Shown one piece after another: positions 1 to 6,852 of a stretch of DNA of 8,096 nt (the first letter of the stretch is position 1; every line of letters starts with the position of its first letter). Under the pieces are notes generated by a model. The model was given only the letters and a program-made list of their open reading frames with translations. It searched no databases and was not told the DNA's origin. Position numbers and translations under genes: made by a program. The stretch lies in contig WLGP01000032.1 of assembly GCA_009703165.1 (NCBI GenBank), forward strand, positions 1-8,096, read 5' to 3'. Origin of the DNA: Actinomycetota bacterium. GTDB taxonomy: Bacteria > Actinomycetota > Actinomycetes > Nanopelagicales > Nanopelagicaceae.

Positions 1-1
1 A

Positions 2-268
2 TTTAATGGCGGCAGCATTACCTTTGAAAAAGTTGAACCATGGATCAATCTGCAGATCGTAAGTGACCCGGGCAAGAGCTATTCACTGATCGGCGGTATT
101 CTTGCTCTACTTGGCTTACTTGCTTCTCTCTTTGGACGCAGAAGACGTATCTGGATCAAGGTAAGTGAAAATGGTTTAGTTCAGGTTGCAGGTCTCGCTA
201 AGACAAGTTCGACAGCGTTAGAAGAAGAGATGGTTCACTTTGTGAACGCCGTTAAAGGAGAGAAGTAA
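2..268 (+). CDS. resB: Cytochrome c biogenesis protein ResB/Ccs1, C-terminal fragment (5' end outside window)
   Basis: Reading from base 2 gives 88 codons without a stop, ending in TAA at 266-268. This is the tail of a ResB/Ccs1 protein, which with ResC/CcsB forms the system II synthetase that carries heme to apocytochromes c outside the membrane. Visible are an extracytoplasmic end with EPWINLQIVSDPGK, one membrane segment (about IGGILALLGLLASLF), then a basic cytoplasmic stretch GRRRRIWIKV and a short tail rich in Glu. The pattern WxxxQIxxDPG, then a transmembrane helix, then RRRxW is what ResB C-termini look like. The stop overlaps the ccsB ATG by one base (TAATG), as expected for an operon in which the two subunits are made together. 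The ORF has no start in the window, so it is partial because of the window edge, not broken. Confidence 0.88.
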   Translation, partial: FNGGSITFEKVEPWINLQIVSDPGKSYSLIGGILALLGLLASLFGRRRRIWIKVSENGLVQVAGLAKTSSTALEEEMVHFVNAVKGEK

Positions 269-1164
269 TGCAGACAACATGGGCCTATATCTCCAATAAC
301 TTTATCTATAGTGCAATGGCAGTTTTCGCACTCTCCCTAGTAGCGCACGCAATTGAGACCGCTTGGGCAGTGAAGGCTCCAGCTGCAGGCTCTGATGTGA
401 GCACCATGGATTACTCAAAGGCTGAAAAAGCAGCGCGCATCGCAACTGCCTTCATGACTCTAGGTTTTATCCTGCTTCTCGTTGCAGTAGTTGCGCGCGG
501 ATTGGCAAATGGACATGTTCCTTGGGGAAACATGTATGAGTTCTCAATCACCGGTGCTCTCGCATTTACAGGTGCATACTTGATCGCACTTCGTAAATAC
601 GATCTTCGTTGGCTTGGTCTATTTATTTCGCTCGGAGTTCTCTTAACCCTGGGAACTGCGATCACCTTGCTCTATCGCGATAGCGCACCACTTGTTCCAG
701 CGCTTAAATCAACGTGGCTAATCATCCATGTGATCGCTGCAATTATCTCTGGTGGCGTCTTCCTACTTTCAAATGTGATCGCTGGCGCATATCTCTATCT
801 TGATTCAAAGGAACGTGGAGCAGGTCGTCCTGCATGGGCAACCCGTCTTCCAGCACTTGAAGTACTCGATCAACTCTCATATCGCTTAGTCGCATTTGTA
901 TTTCCACTGTGGACCTTCTCAGTTATCGCCGGTGCGATTTGGGCAGAAAGTGCTTGGGGTCGTTACTGGGGTTGGGATCCAAAAGAGACGTGGGCCTTTA
1001 TTACCTGGGTTGCGTACGCTGCATATCTCCACGCGCGCGTAACAGTTGGTTGGAAAGGACGCCGAGCTGCATGGCTCTGCCTCTTTGCAGGATCGACATT
1101 CTTATTTAACTATGTCTACGTCAATGTATGGGGAACCGGTAAGCACACTTACTCTGGACTTTAA
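268..1164 (+). CDS. ccsB: Cytochrome c biogenesis protein CcsB/ResC (heme-handling subunit, system II)
   Basis: A 298-residue polytopic membrane protein of the CcsA/ResC/CcmC heme-handling family; it presents heme with ResB for attachment to apocytochrome c. The tryptophan-rich WWD signature is at residues 230-242 (WGRYWGWDPKETW). Candidate heme-liganding histidines are H83 in GHVPWGNMYEF, H154 in the helix before the WWD loop, and H293 in the C-terminal GTGKHTYSGL. About eight membrane helices can be placed, roughly at 13-33, 57-78, 92-107, 114-134, 148-176, 205-226, 243-258 and 266-284. The length is normal for stand-alone CcsB. The start is supported by AAAGGAG at 254-260, seven bases upstream, and by the TAATG junction with resB. 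The 3' end faces the convergent small membrane protein gene with only six bases between stops. No damage or missing motif is seen. Confidence 0.95.
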   Translation: MQTTWAYISNNFIYSAMAVFALSLVAHAIETAWAVKAPAAGSDVSTMDYSKAEKAARIATAFMTLGFILLLVAVVARGLANGHVPWGNMYEFSITGALAFTGAYLIALRKYDLRWLGLFISLGVLLTLGTAITLLYRDSAPLVPALKSTWLIIHVIAAIISGGVFLLSNVIAGAYLYLDSKERGAGRPAWATRLPALEVLDQLSYRLVAFVFPLWTFSVIAGAIWAESAWGRYWGWDPKETWAFITWVAYAAYLHARVTVGWKGRRAAWLCLFAGSTFLFNYVYVNVWGTGKHTYSGL

Positions 1165-1177
1165 GAAGTTTTAGAGT
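1151..1177 (+). terminator. Weak hairpin over the convergent ccsB / PLDc_N gene ends
   Basis: ACTCT (1151-1155) can pair with AGAGT (1173-1177), two G-U pairs follow around a bulged T1172, and ACTT (1158-1161) pairs with AAGT (1166-1169) around a TAAG loop. The hairpin spans both stop codons and could slow transcription from either side, since only six bases lie between the genes. There is no T-run after it on either strand and the stem is weak, so it may equally be chance. Confidence 0.25.
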
Positions 1178-1431
1178 CTACGTAAGAAATCTGGATCATC
1201 ATCAGGCGGCAAGATGCGTCGCTTTGGACCCTTTTTAAATCCGCCACCATTTCCGCGATTGCGACCGGCAACTAAATATGCGATTGCACCAAGTGCTTGT
1301 GTAAAGAGAATGATGAGAAGCCAACCCCACTTAGGAAGTCTCTTGATCTGCGAATCATCTTTCATCGCACAATCAATAAATGCATAGAGCGGTAGCGCAG
1401 CTAGCGCGATAAAGAGAAGAACTCTGAGCAT
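1171..1431 (-). CDS. Small two-helix membrane protein, PLDc_N family (function unknown)
   Basis: An 86-residue protein with a membrane helix at about 2-21, a short polar loop with D20, K24 and D25, a RLPKWGW turn at 31-37, a second helix at about 36-55 ending in VAGRNRG, then a basic Gly/Lys-rich linker and an acidic tail PPDDDPDFLRRL. The hairpin fold with LPLYAFIDC, LPKWxW and GAIAYLVAGR fits the family called phospholipase D N-terminal (PLDc_N, cardiolipin synthase N-terminus). There is no HKD catalytic motif and no room for one, so it is not a phospholipase. The DDDPxFLRRL tail is, as I recall, typical of actinobacterial members near the men/ccs genes. It lies 16 bases after menA on the same strand and has AGGA (1439-1442) seven bases before the ATG, so it is probably the last gene of menE-menA. 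The role is unknown; a membrane adaptor for respiratory assembly is only a guess. Confidence 0.85.
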   Translation of the reverse strand: MLRVLLFIALAALPLYAFIDCAMKDDSQIKRLPKWGWLLIILFTQALGAIAYLVAGRNRGNGGGFKKGPKRRILPPDDDPDFLRRL

Positions 1432-1447
1432 GGGCTAATCCTAGCCG

Positions 1448-2302
1448 TTAAAGAATAAGTGCGAGAGATAGGGCAAAGCTAAAGAGCATCTGCAACTTGC
1501 CGGTGGCGGCAAGGAGGGCGATGAGGGCAGTTCCTTGCGCCCCTGACCAGAGCACCTTGAGAATCGAAACTGCCAGTGGAAGGGTTGCAAGAGTCAACAT
1601 TGTCCAGGGAGATCCAAAACCTGCGGTGAGTAGGTAAGGAAGAGTGACAAGCGCTGTGTAGAGCACGCGTGAACGCTTATCGCCTAAACGAACTGCCAAT
1701 GTGCGCTTGCCGACGACTTCATCTTTAGCGCGATCGCGGATGTTATTGATCACCAAGATCGCACAGGCAAGGAAACCGACGATGACACCGGCAAGAACCG
1801 ATTCACCCGTGATGCGATCAGTCTGCACATAGAAAGAGCCGATCGTTGCGACAAGACCGAAGAAGATAAAGACAAAAAGTTCACCAAGGCCCATGTACCC
1901 ATAAGGGTTCTTGCCGCCGGTGTAACCCCACGCAGCAGCAATTGAAAGCGCACCGACTGCAATCAGCCACCAGGAAGAGTTGATTGCTAGAGCAAGACCA
2001 GCAATTGCCGCAACGCCGAATGAGATAAATGCTGCGCTCTTTACTTGGCTAGGCGTTGCCAATCCACTTGCTGTGATGCGAAGTGGCCCGATGCGATCGT
2101 TATCGGTTCCGCGAATTCCATCGGAGTAATCATTTGCGTAATTAACGCCAATTTGTAGCGCCAGGCTTACAACTAGGGCTAGGAGAGCCGCAACCGTGTT
2201 CGACTCTTTATCGGCAAGAGAGGTGGCTACAACAACAGGTGCGATAGCAGCTGGCAGTGTGCGGGGACGAGCACCTGCAATCCATGTTGACGGACTAGCC
2301 AT
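1448..2302 (-). CDS. menA: 1,4-dihydroxy-2-naphthoate polyprenyltransferase MenA
   Basis: Integral membrane UbiA-family prenyltransferase, 284 residues, which joins DHNA to a polyprenyl diphosphate with loss of CO2 to give demethylmenaquinone. The first Asp-rich motif is at 57-70 (NDYSDGIRGTDNDR; D58, D61, D67 and D69 are likely Mg-diphosphate ligands), followed by GPLRITASG at 72-80, and the second is at 186-194 (NNIRDRAKD; N187, D190, D194) followed by GKRTLAVRLGD. The N-terminal WIAGARPRTLPAAIAPV is typical of MenA as opposed to UbiA. About eight or nine hydrophobic segments cover the rest. The ATG is preceded by AGAGGAG seven bases upstream and overlaps the end of menE by 8 bp, so the two are co-transcribed and probably translationally coupled. 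Length and motifs are complete. Confidence 0.96.
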   Translation of the reverse strand: MASPSTWIAGARPRTLPAAIAPVVVATSLADKESNTVAALLALVVSLALQIGVNYANDYSDGIRGTDNDRIGPLRITASGLATPSQVKSAAFISFGVAAIAGLALAINSSWWLIAVGALSIAAAWGYTGGKNPYGYMGLGELFVFIFFGLVATIGSFYVQTDRITGESVLAGVIVGFLACAILVINNIRDRAKDEVVGKRTLAVRLGDKRSRVLYTALVTLPYLLTAGFGSPWTMLTLATLPLAVSILKVLWSGAQGTALIALLAATGKLQMLFSFALSLALIL

Positions 2303-3407
2303 TGTGGATCTCCTCTGCCTTTTCTTTAATCTGAACGCGGTCGATCTTACCGATTCCTATCGTTGGTAATTGATCGAATGCGAGCAACTGCTTGGCTTTA
2401 GCAAAGCTGCCGATTCTCGTAGCTAATTCATTATTTATCTGATCAAGTGCTGGATGGTCTGCACCACCGACTGCAATCACAAGACGTTGGCCCCACTGTG
2501 CATCTTCGACTGCGATCGAACTCCATTGATGTGATGGGAATGCTTGAGAGAGAATCTCATCTACCTGCACGAGAGAAACTTTCTCACCGCCAGTTACATA
2601 GACATCATCTGCGCGACCAAGGACCTTCAAGGTTCCATCGCCTGCAATCTCCCCACGATCTGGTGTTGTAAACCATTGACCGTCACAGAGTTGGCTCCAC
2701 AGTTCATCATTGCCGATATATCCAGAGGCCAAGACTGATCCAGAAATTTCAATCAACCCTGTATCAGAGATTCGTAGATCTACACCCTTAAGCGGAGTTC
2801 CCTCATAGATACAACCACCTGATGTCTCACTCATTCCATATGTGCGCACGATTGAGATACCAGCATCGAGTGCCTGCGACAGAAGAACCTCATCAAGCTT
2901 TGCGCCACCGACGAGAACAGATTGCGCAGATTTAAGGTGAGCCAACAAATCAACGTCACCATTGAGTGCGCGATAGATCTGGGTTGGAACTACAGCCGAG
3001 AAATCGGTTATTGGGTATTTATCTGCGTTACGCAGATCAACAGGTGTTGTCCCTAATTCAAGTGATCGAATCAAGACGTTGATACCTGCGATGTGATGAA
3101 TTGGTAGAAGTAGCGCCCACGTTTGTCCAGGGAGTGCATGGAGAAATTCGAGGGAAGCTCGCGTTGATGCCAAAAGCGCCGCAGAAGTGAGAGCAACAGA
3201 TTTCTTCGCCCCGCTAGATCCGGTCGTTGCGACGATGAGGCAGATGTGCGAATCGACCTCGGTGATCTCATCATCTGTGAAATTCAGGGCAGGGCCTTGA
3301 TGAGCCAACGCCTTGGCCAAGAGATTCATCACATCAGTGATCGCCAGCGCGGGATCGACTGCGATCACAGAGCGTGAGCGGTTACTTGAGTTGGCCGAGA
3401 TATCCAT
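2295..3407 (-). CDS. menE: o-succinylbenzoate-CoA ligase MenE (short actinobacterial form)
   Basis: ANL-superfamily acyl-CoA synthetase of 370 residues that activates o-succinylbenzoate to its AMP ester and then to OSB-CoA. Seen in order: a P-loop variant at 61-69 (TTGSSGAKK, in place of the common TSGTTGxPKG), LPIHHIAG at 101-108, VLVGGAKLD at 164-172, the A5 motif YGMSETSGG at 190-198, the adenosine-ribose Asp at D250 (PDRGE), the hinge region GRADD at 264-268 with GGEKV at 273-277, and the C-terminal catalytic lysine K354 in GKIDR. The N-terminal region before the P-loop is much shorter than in typical acyl-CoA ligases, as known for actinobacterial MenE. The start is the first possible one, because an in-frame TAG lies five codons upstream. 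No Shine-Dalgarno sequence is seen before it, so the message may be leaderless. It heads the menE-menA-PLDc_N unit and diverges from menB. Confidence 0.95.
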   Translation of the reverse strand: MDISANSSNRSRSVIAVDPALAITDVMNLLAKALAHQGPALNFTDDEITEVDSHICLIVATTGSSGAKKSVALTSAALLASTRASLEFLHALPGQTWALLLPIHHIAGINVLIRSLELGTTPVDLRNADKYPITDFSAVVPTQIYRALNGDVDLLAHLKSAQSVLVGGAKLDEVLLSQALDAGISIVRTYGMSETSGGCIYEGTPLKGVDLRISDTGLIEISGSVLASGYIGNDELWSQLCDGQWFTTPDRGEIAGDGTLKVLGRADDVYVTGGEKVSLVQVDEILSQAFPSHQWSSIAVEDAQWGQRLVIAVGGADHPALDQINNELATRIGSFAKAKQLLAFDQLPTIGIGKIDRVQIKEKAEEIHNG

Positions 3408-3449
3408 AGCCCGCGTAGGCTATCGCCTGCAAGTAAGAGTGGAGGAATC
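3408..3449. promoter_or_regulatory. Divergent menE / menB control region with symmetric TAGGCTA -10 candidate
   Basis: Only 42 bp separate the two starts. TAGGCTA at 3416-3422 reads TANNNT on both strands: TAGGCT (3416-3421) toward menB and TAGCCT (3422-3417) toward menE. A menB start point near 3428-3430 would leave a short leader containing GGAGG, while a menE start point near 3407-3410 would give a leaderless or almost leaderless message. Neither side has a convincing -35 box; TTGGCC at 3391-3396 is the nearest on the menB side, with 19 bp spacing. A 6-bp inverted repeat (3415-3420 with 3425-3430, one G-T pair) overlaps the element and could be an operator. All of this is inferred from sequence only. 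Confidence 0.45.
3441..3445 (+). promoter_or_regulatory. menB Shine-Dalgarno (GGAGG) supporting a GTG start
   Basis: GGAGG sits four bases before the GTG at 3450. The next in-frame methionine is far inside the protein (residue 132), so this site fixes the start at the GTG. Confidence 0.75.
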
Positions 3450-4328
3450 GTGAGCAAGCCAATTAAGCGTGAATTCGGGGATCGCACCATCCCAGCATGG
3501 GCAACCGGCAAGGGTGGCGCAGATTTTGTCGATGTGAAATATCAGATCGGAGATGGAATCGCCAAGATCACCATCAACCGCCCTGAAGTTCGTAACGCCT
3601 TCCGCCCTCAGACAATTATTGAGCTGCAACAAGCATTCTCACTCGCGCGCGATAACTCAGATGTCGGCGTCATCATCTTGACCGGAGAAGGTAGCGAAGC
3701 ATTCTGTTCTGGTGGAGATATCAGTGTTCGCGGAGATGATGGATATCTCGGCGATGATGAATTGGCTCAGCATGGCGTCGGACGCCTCAATGTTTTAGAT
3801 CTACAGATTCAAATTCGCCGCACTCCAAAGCCAGTGATCGCAATGGTTGCAGGTTGGGCAATCGGCGGTGGACATGTACTTCACGTTGTCTGCGACTTAA
3901 CAATTGCTGCAGAGAATGCAAAGTTTGGTCAGACAGGCCCAATGGTTGGTTCATTCGATGGTGGATATGGATCAGGACTTCTTGCAGCAAGTGTTGGCCA
4001 GAAGAAAGCTCGCGAGATTTGGTTTATGACCCGCCAATACGATGCGCAAGAGGCGCTCGCCATGGGACTCATCAATACTGTTGTTCCAGTTGATCAACTA
4101 GAAGCTGAAACAGTTTCTTGGTGTCGCGAAATGCTCCGCAACTCACCAATGGCACTTCGCCTACTTAAATCAAGTATGAATGCAGCAGATGATGGATTAG
4201 CTGGTGTGCAACAACTTGCTGGCGATGCAACATTGCTCTTCTACTTAAGCGAAGAAGGACAAGAAGGTCGCGATGCCTATAAAGAACGTCGCGCACCAGA
4301 TTTTGGGAAATTCCCAAAGCGTCCATAA
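3450..4328 (+). CDS. menB: 1,4-dihydroxy-2-naphthoyl-CoA synthase MenB (type I, bicarbonate-type)
   Basis: Crotonase-fold enzyme of 292 residues that closes OSB-CoA to DHNA-CoA. Visible are [14 protein letters not shown] (40-53), the first oxyanion-hole loop CSGGD (86-90), the second in GWAIGGGH (135-142), the catalytic segment VGSFDGGYG (166-174; S168 and D170) and the C-terminal tyrosine Y265 in [15 protein letters not shown], which reaches a neighbouring subunit in known structures. At the bicarbonate site it has Q161, G163 (FGQTGP) and W191, matching E. coli Q154, G156 and W184 with a constant offset of seven; the mycobacterial type has Asp in place of that Gly. The C-terminus ([18 protein letters not shown]) is also close to the E. 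coli protein as I remember it. GTG start with GGAGG four bases upstream. First gene of menB-menC-menD, five bases before menC. Confidence 0.97.
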   Translation: MSKPIKREFGDRTIPAWATGKGGADFVDVKYQIGDGIAKITINRPEVRNAFRPQTIIELQQAFSLARDNSDVGVIILTGEGSEAFCSGGDISVRGDDGYLGDDELAQHGVGRLNVLDLQIQIRRTPKPVIAMVAGWAIGGGHVLHVVCDLTIAAENAKFGQTGPMVGSFDGGYGSGLLAASVGQKKAREIWFMTRQYDAQEALAMGLINTVVPVDQLEAETVSWCREMLRNSPMALRLLKSSMNAADDGLAGVQQLAGDATLLFYLSEEGQEGRDAYKERRAPDFGKFPKRP

Positions 4329-4333
4329 AACTT

Positions 4334-5281
4334 ATGCTCGATGACCTCCTTGCAACACTTCGCGTAGTTAGCCTTCCCACGCGCACCAATTTCCGTGGTG
4401 TGACATATCGCGAAGTCGCTTTGATGCAGGGCCCACAAGGCTGGGGAGAGTTCTCACCGTTTCTGGAATATGACGATAACGAATGCCGGCCATGGCTTGC
4501 TAGCGCAATAGAGGCAGCAACAGTTGCGCGTCCTGCACGCTTTCGCAATGAAATTGCAATCAATGGAACTATCCCAGAGCTCAACGAAAAGAAAGAGATC
4601 CAAGCCCTGATGGATACCTGTCCAGGGGCAAAGACCTTTAAAGTCAAAGTGGGAAGCAATCTCACAGACAACGTCATGCGAGTTGCTCGAGTCTTTTCAC
4701 ATGCACCAAAGGCTGCAATCCGCGTTGATGTCAACGGACTCTGGTCTGTAGATGAGGCGCTCACCAATCTCTACGCATATTATGAAGAGATCGGCCCACT
4801 TCAATATGTCGAACAGCCATGTGCCACTATCGAAGAGTTGCGCGAACTAAAGCGCACAATAAAGATTCCACTTCGCATCGCAGCAGATGAAATCATCCGC
4901 AAAGCAGCCGATCCATTTAAAGTAGATCTGACCGATGCCGCAGATATCGTGATGCTTAAGGTGCAACCACTCGGCGGTATCAAGCGATCTCTGGAAATCG
5001 CAGCTCATCATGGCTTACCGGTAGTTGTATCGAGCGCGCTAGAAAGTGCCGTCGGAATTGAATACGGCCTAGAACTCGCGGCATCAATTAGCGATCTCAC
5101 CTTTGATTGCGGCTTAGCAACAGGCTCACTTCTATCTACAGATGTTGCCAACCATACAATTCTTGATGGAAAGATCGCGCTAGGTCAGATAACTCCGCAG
5201 TTAGATGGTCTTGATGTGTCACCAGATCGCTTTGAATGGTGGAAGAATCGCATTATGAGAGTCGGGAAGTTACTTGCATGA
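4334..5281 (+). CDS. menC: o-succinylbenzoate synthase MenC
   Basis: Enolase-superfamily dehydratase of 315 residues that converts SHCHC to o-succinylbenzoate. The N-terminal capping part has the actinobacterial pattern LPTRTNFRGVTYRE (14-27) and GWGEFSPF (36-43). The barrel carries the KxK pair K103/K105 (TFKVKVG), metal ligands D132 (RVDVNG), E160 (YVEQP) and D185 (AADE), and the opposing base K209 (MLKVQPLGG). SSALES (233-238) and GLATG (260-264) close the active site. All catalytic residues are present and the length is normal for this subfamily. The ATG follows the menB stop after five bases with no Shine-Dalgarno sequence, so translation probably depends on ribosomes finishing menB. Its TGA overlaps the menD ATG (ATGA). 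Confidence 0.95.
   Translation: MLDDLLATLRVVSLPTRTNFRGVTYREVALMQGPQGWGEFSPFLEYDDNECRPWLASAIEAATVARPARFRNEIAINGTIPELNEKKEIQALMDTCPGAKTFKVKVGSNLTDNVMRVARVFSHAPKAAIRVDVNGLWSVDEALTNLYAYYEEIGPLQYVEQPCATIEELRELKRTIKIPLRIAADEIIRKAADPFKVDLTDAADIVMLKVQPLGGIKRSLEIAAHHGLPVVVSSALESAVGIEYGLELAASISDLTFDCGLATGSLLSTDVANHTILDGKIALGQITPQLDGLDVSPDRFEWWKNRIMRVGKLLA
5264..5269 (+). promoter_or_regulatory. menD ribosome binding site (GGGAAG) that favours the 5278 start
   Basis: GGGAAG is eight bases before the ATG at 5278, inside the end of menC. The in-frame ATG at 5236 would add 14 residues (MVEESHYESREVTC) that MenD proteins do not have, so the downstream start in the ATGA overlap is preferred. Confidence 0.6.
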
Positions 5282-6852
5282 GTGAAGCAACGACCCTAGC
5301 TCGCGTTATCGTCAGACAAATTATTGAATCTGGAATCACCGATGCCGTTCTCTCACCAGGGTCACGCAACTCACCTCTTTCAATTGCCTTCTATCAAGCT
5401 GAAAAACGTGGTCTGATAAAACTCCATGTAAAGATTGACGAACGAGGTGCAGGCTTCTTCGCTCTCGGTTTAGCAAAGGCAAGTGGTCGCCCTGTCCCAG
5501 TTATCTGCACAAGTGGAACAGCAGTTGCTAACTATCACCCAGCCGTTCTTGAAGCATCACATACCAATCAGCCTTTGCTGGTTCTCACTGCAGACCGTCC
5601 TGCTCGACTTCGCAGAACTGGTGCCAACCAAACTACAGAACAGGCACGTATCTTCGGAAAAGCTGTCCGCTACTTTGCAGATATCTCAGGTGCTGCCTAT
5701 CCGATGGAACTTCCCTTCAACTCACTCCAATCAGGTCCTGTCCACCTGAACATTCAATTTGATGAACCACTTGTCGGCGATTCAGATGAATCGTGGCTCG
5801 ATAAGATCACAAAGAATGCGCCAAAAGTTTTTGATCGCAAGAGCCCTGGGACTTTCCACACTAAATCAACACGTGGACTCTTAGTCATTGGCCACGATCG
5901 CGCAGGGCTTAGCCAAGAGAGCGTTCTTGATTTTGCAGCCAGATTAGGGTGGCCGGTAATCGCAGAGGATCCTCTTTCATTTAAAGATGCGATCTCACAT
6001 GCAAGTGTTTTCTTAACCTCGACAAAGATTCGCAGCGAAATCAACCCAGATACCGTGGTTCTGATTGGACGCACAACTCTTTCTCGCAGTGTCAACGCTT
6101 TGATTGCCGGTGCACGAAAGACAATTGTTATTGATCCACGTATGGCAACTGTCGATCAAGATCGCCGGGCTGATCAGAAGTTTCTTGCTCTACCAAAAAT
6201 TGAAGTTCCTGCAGCAGATCCCGATTGGGTTGCAACATGGAAAAAGTTGGGTGAACGAGCTGCAAAGGTTGTCGCCGAACTCAATACATGGTCGGAAGAA
6301 ATATGCGCACGCGAGATTGCTCGCTCACTGCCATCTGGCTCAACTCTCTTTGTCGCATCATCTCGTCCAATCCGCGATCTTGAAGGCTTTGCGGCGCCGC
6401 GTGATGGCGTGCAGGTATTTGCAAATAGAGGTCTTGCCGGCATCGATGGAAATATCTCAACTGCGCTAGGAATTGCAACTGCCGCAGAGCAAACCGTCGC
6501 AGTCCTTGGCGACTTAGCTTTCTTACATGATGTCAGCGCTTTGACGCATGTTGGAGAGGCAAATCTGCGTATCTTCGTTATCGATAACGATGGGGGAGGA
6601 ATATTCTCAACGCTTCCCCAAGCAGGTATTGATGGCTTTGAGAAAATCTTCGGAACACCTCATGGTCGCGATATCGCTGCGATTGCATCTGCCTTTGGCG
6701 TAGCAACAACGACGGTGACAAATAGCGCTGATCTAGTTAAAAAAGTCGCAGCACCTATCAGCGGATGTGAAGTAGTTGTTGTAAAGGTTCCTTCACGCCA
6801 AGAAAATAGCGATTACTTAAAGAGTATCTACGCGAAGATGGAATCACTTTAA
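5278..6852 (+). CDS. menD: SEPHCHC synthase MenD (thiamine diphosphate enzyme)
   Basis: ThDP-dependent enzyme of 524 residues that adds decarboxylated 2-oxoglutarate to isochorismate, the first committed step of the classical pathway. Seen in order: SPGSRNSPL (26-34), the cofactor-activating glutamate E55 in DERGAGFFALGLAKASG, TSGTAVAN (78-85), TADRP (105-109), TGANQTTEQ (114-122), a middle domain about 190-310, then the cofactor half with NRGLAGIDG (383-391), GDLAFLHD (411-418), NDGGGIFSTLPQ (437-448) and IFGTPHG (457-463). The start chosen is the ATG overlapping the menC stop (ATGA); it begins MSEATTLARV, aligning with other MenD N-termini. It is about 30 residues shorter than the Mycobacterium tuberculosis enzyme, mostly through loop loss. 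Of the three arginines that bind the feedback inhibitor DHNA there (R97, R277, R303), the first position is N97 here, while R265 and R288 are plausible equivalents of the others. The 3' end overlaps convergent menF by 9 bp. Confidence 0.96.
   Translation: MSEATTLARVIVRQIIESGITDAVLSPGSRNSPLSIAFYQAEKRGLIKLHVKIDERGAGFFALGLAKASGRPVPVICTSGTAVANYHPAVLEASHTNQPLLVLTADRPARLRRTGANQTTEQARIFGKAVRYFADISGAAYPMELPFNSLQSGPVHLNIQFDEPLVGDSDESWLDKITKNAPKVFDRKSPGTFHTKSTRGLLVIGHDRAGLSQESVLDFAARLGWPVIAEDPLSFKDAISHASVFLTSTKIRSEINPDTVVLIGRTTLSRSVNALIAGARKTIVIDPRMATVDQDRRADQKFLALPKIEVPAADPDWVATWKKLGERAAKVVAELNTWSEEICAREIARSLPSGSTLFVASSRPIRDLEGFAAPRDGVQVFANRGLAGIDGNISTALGIATAAEQTVAVLGDLAFLHDVSALTHVGEANLRIFVIDNDGGGIFSTLPQAGIDGFEKIFGTPHGRDIAAIASAFGVATTTVTNSADLVKKVAAPISGCEVVVVKVPSRQENSDYLKSIYAKMESL

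Noticed and set aside
1171..1431. Reading the small membrane protein as a phospholipase D or cardiolipin synthase fragment
   Set aside because: Its own C-terminus (DDDPDFLRRL and stop) looks natural and complete, and no HKD remnants follow before ccsB, so it is a stand-alone protein and not a pseudogene.
4165..4767. Open frame of 200 codons on the minus strand across the menB-menC junction
   Set aside because: It covers the ends of two well-supported genes, is rich in Ser/Arg/Leu without motifs, and has no sensible operon context.
5236..5277. Upstream ATG that would add 14 residues to MenD
   Set aside because: The added residues fall in the menC end and are not found in MenD proteins; the ATG at 5278 has a GGGAAG site, an ATGA overlap and the conserved N-terminus.
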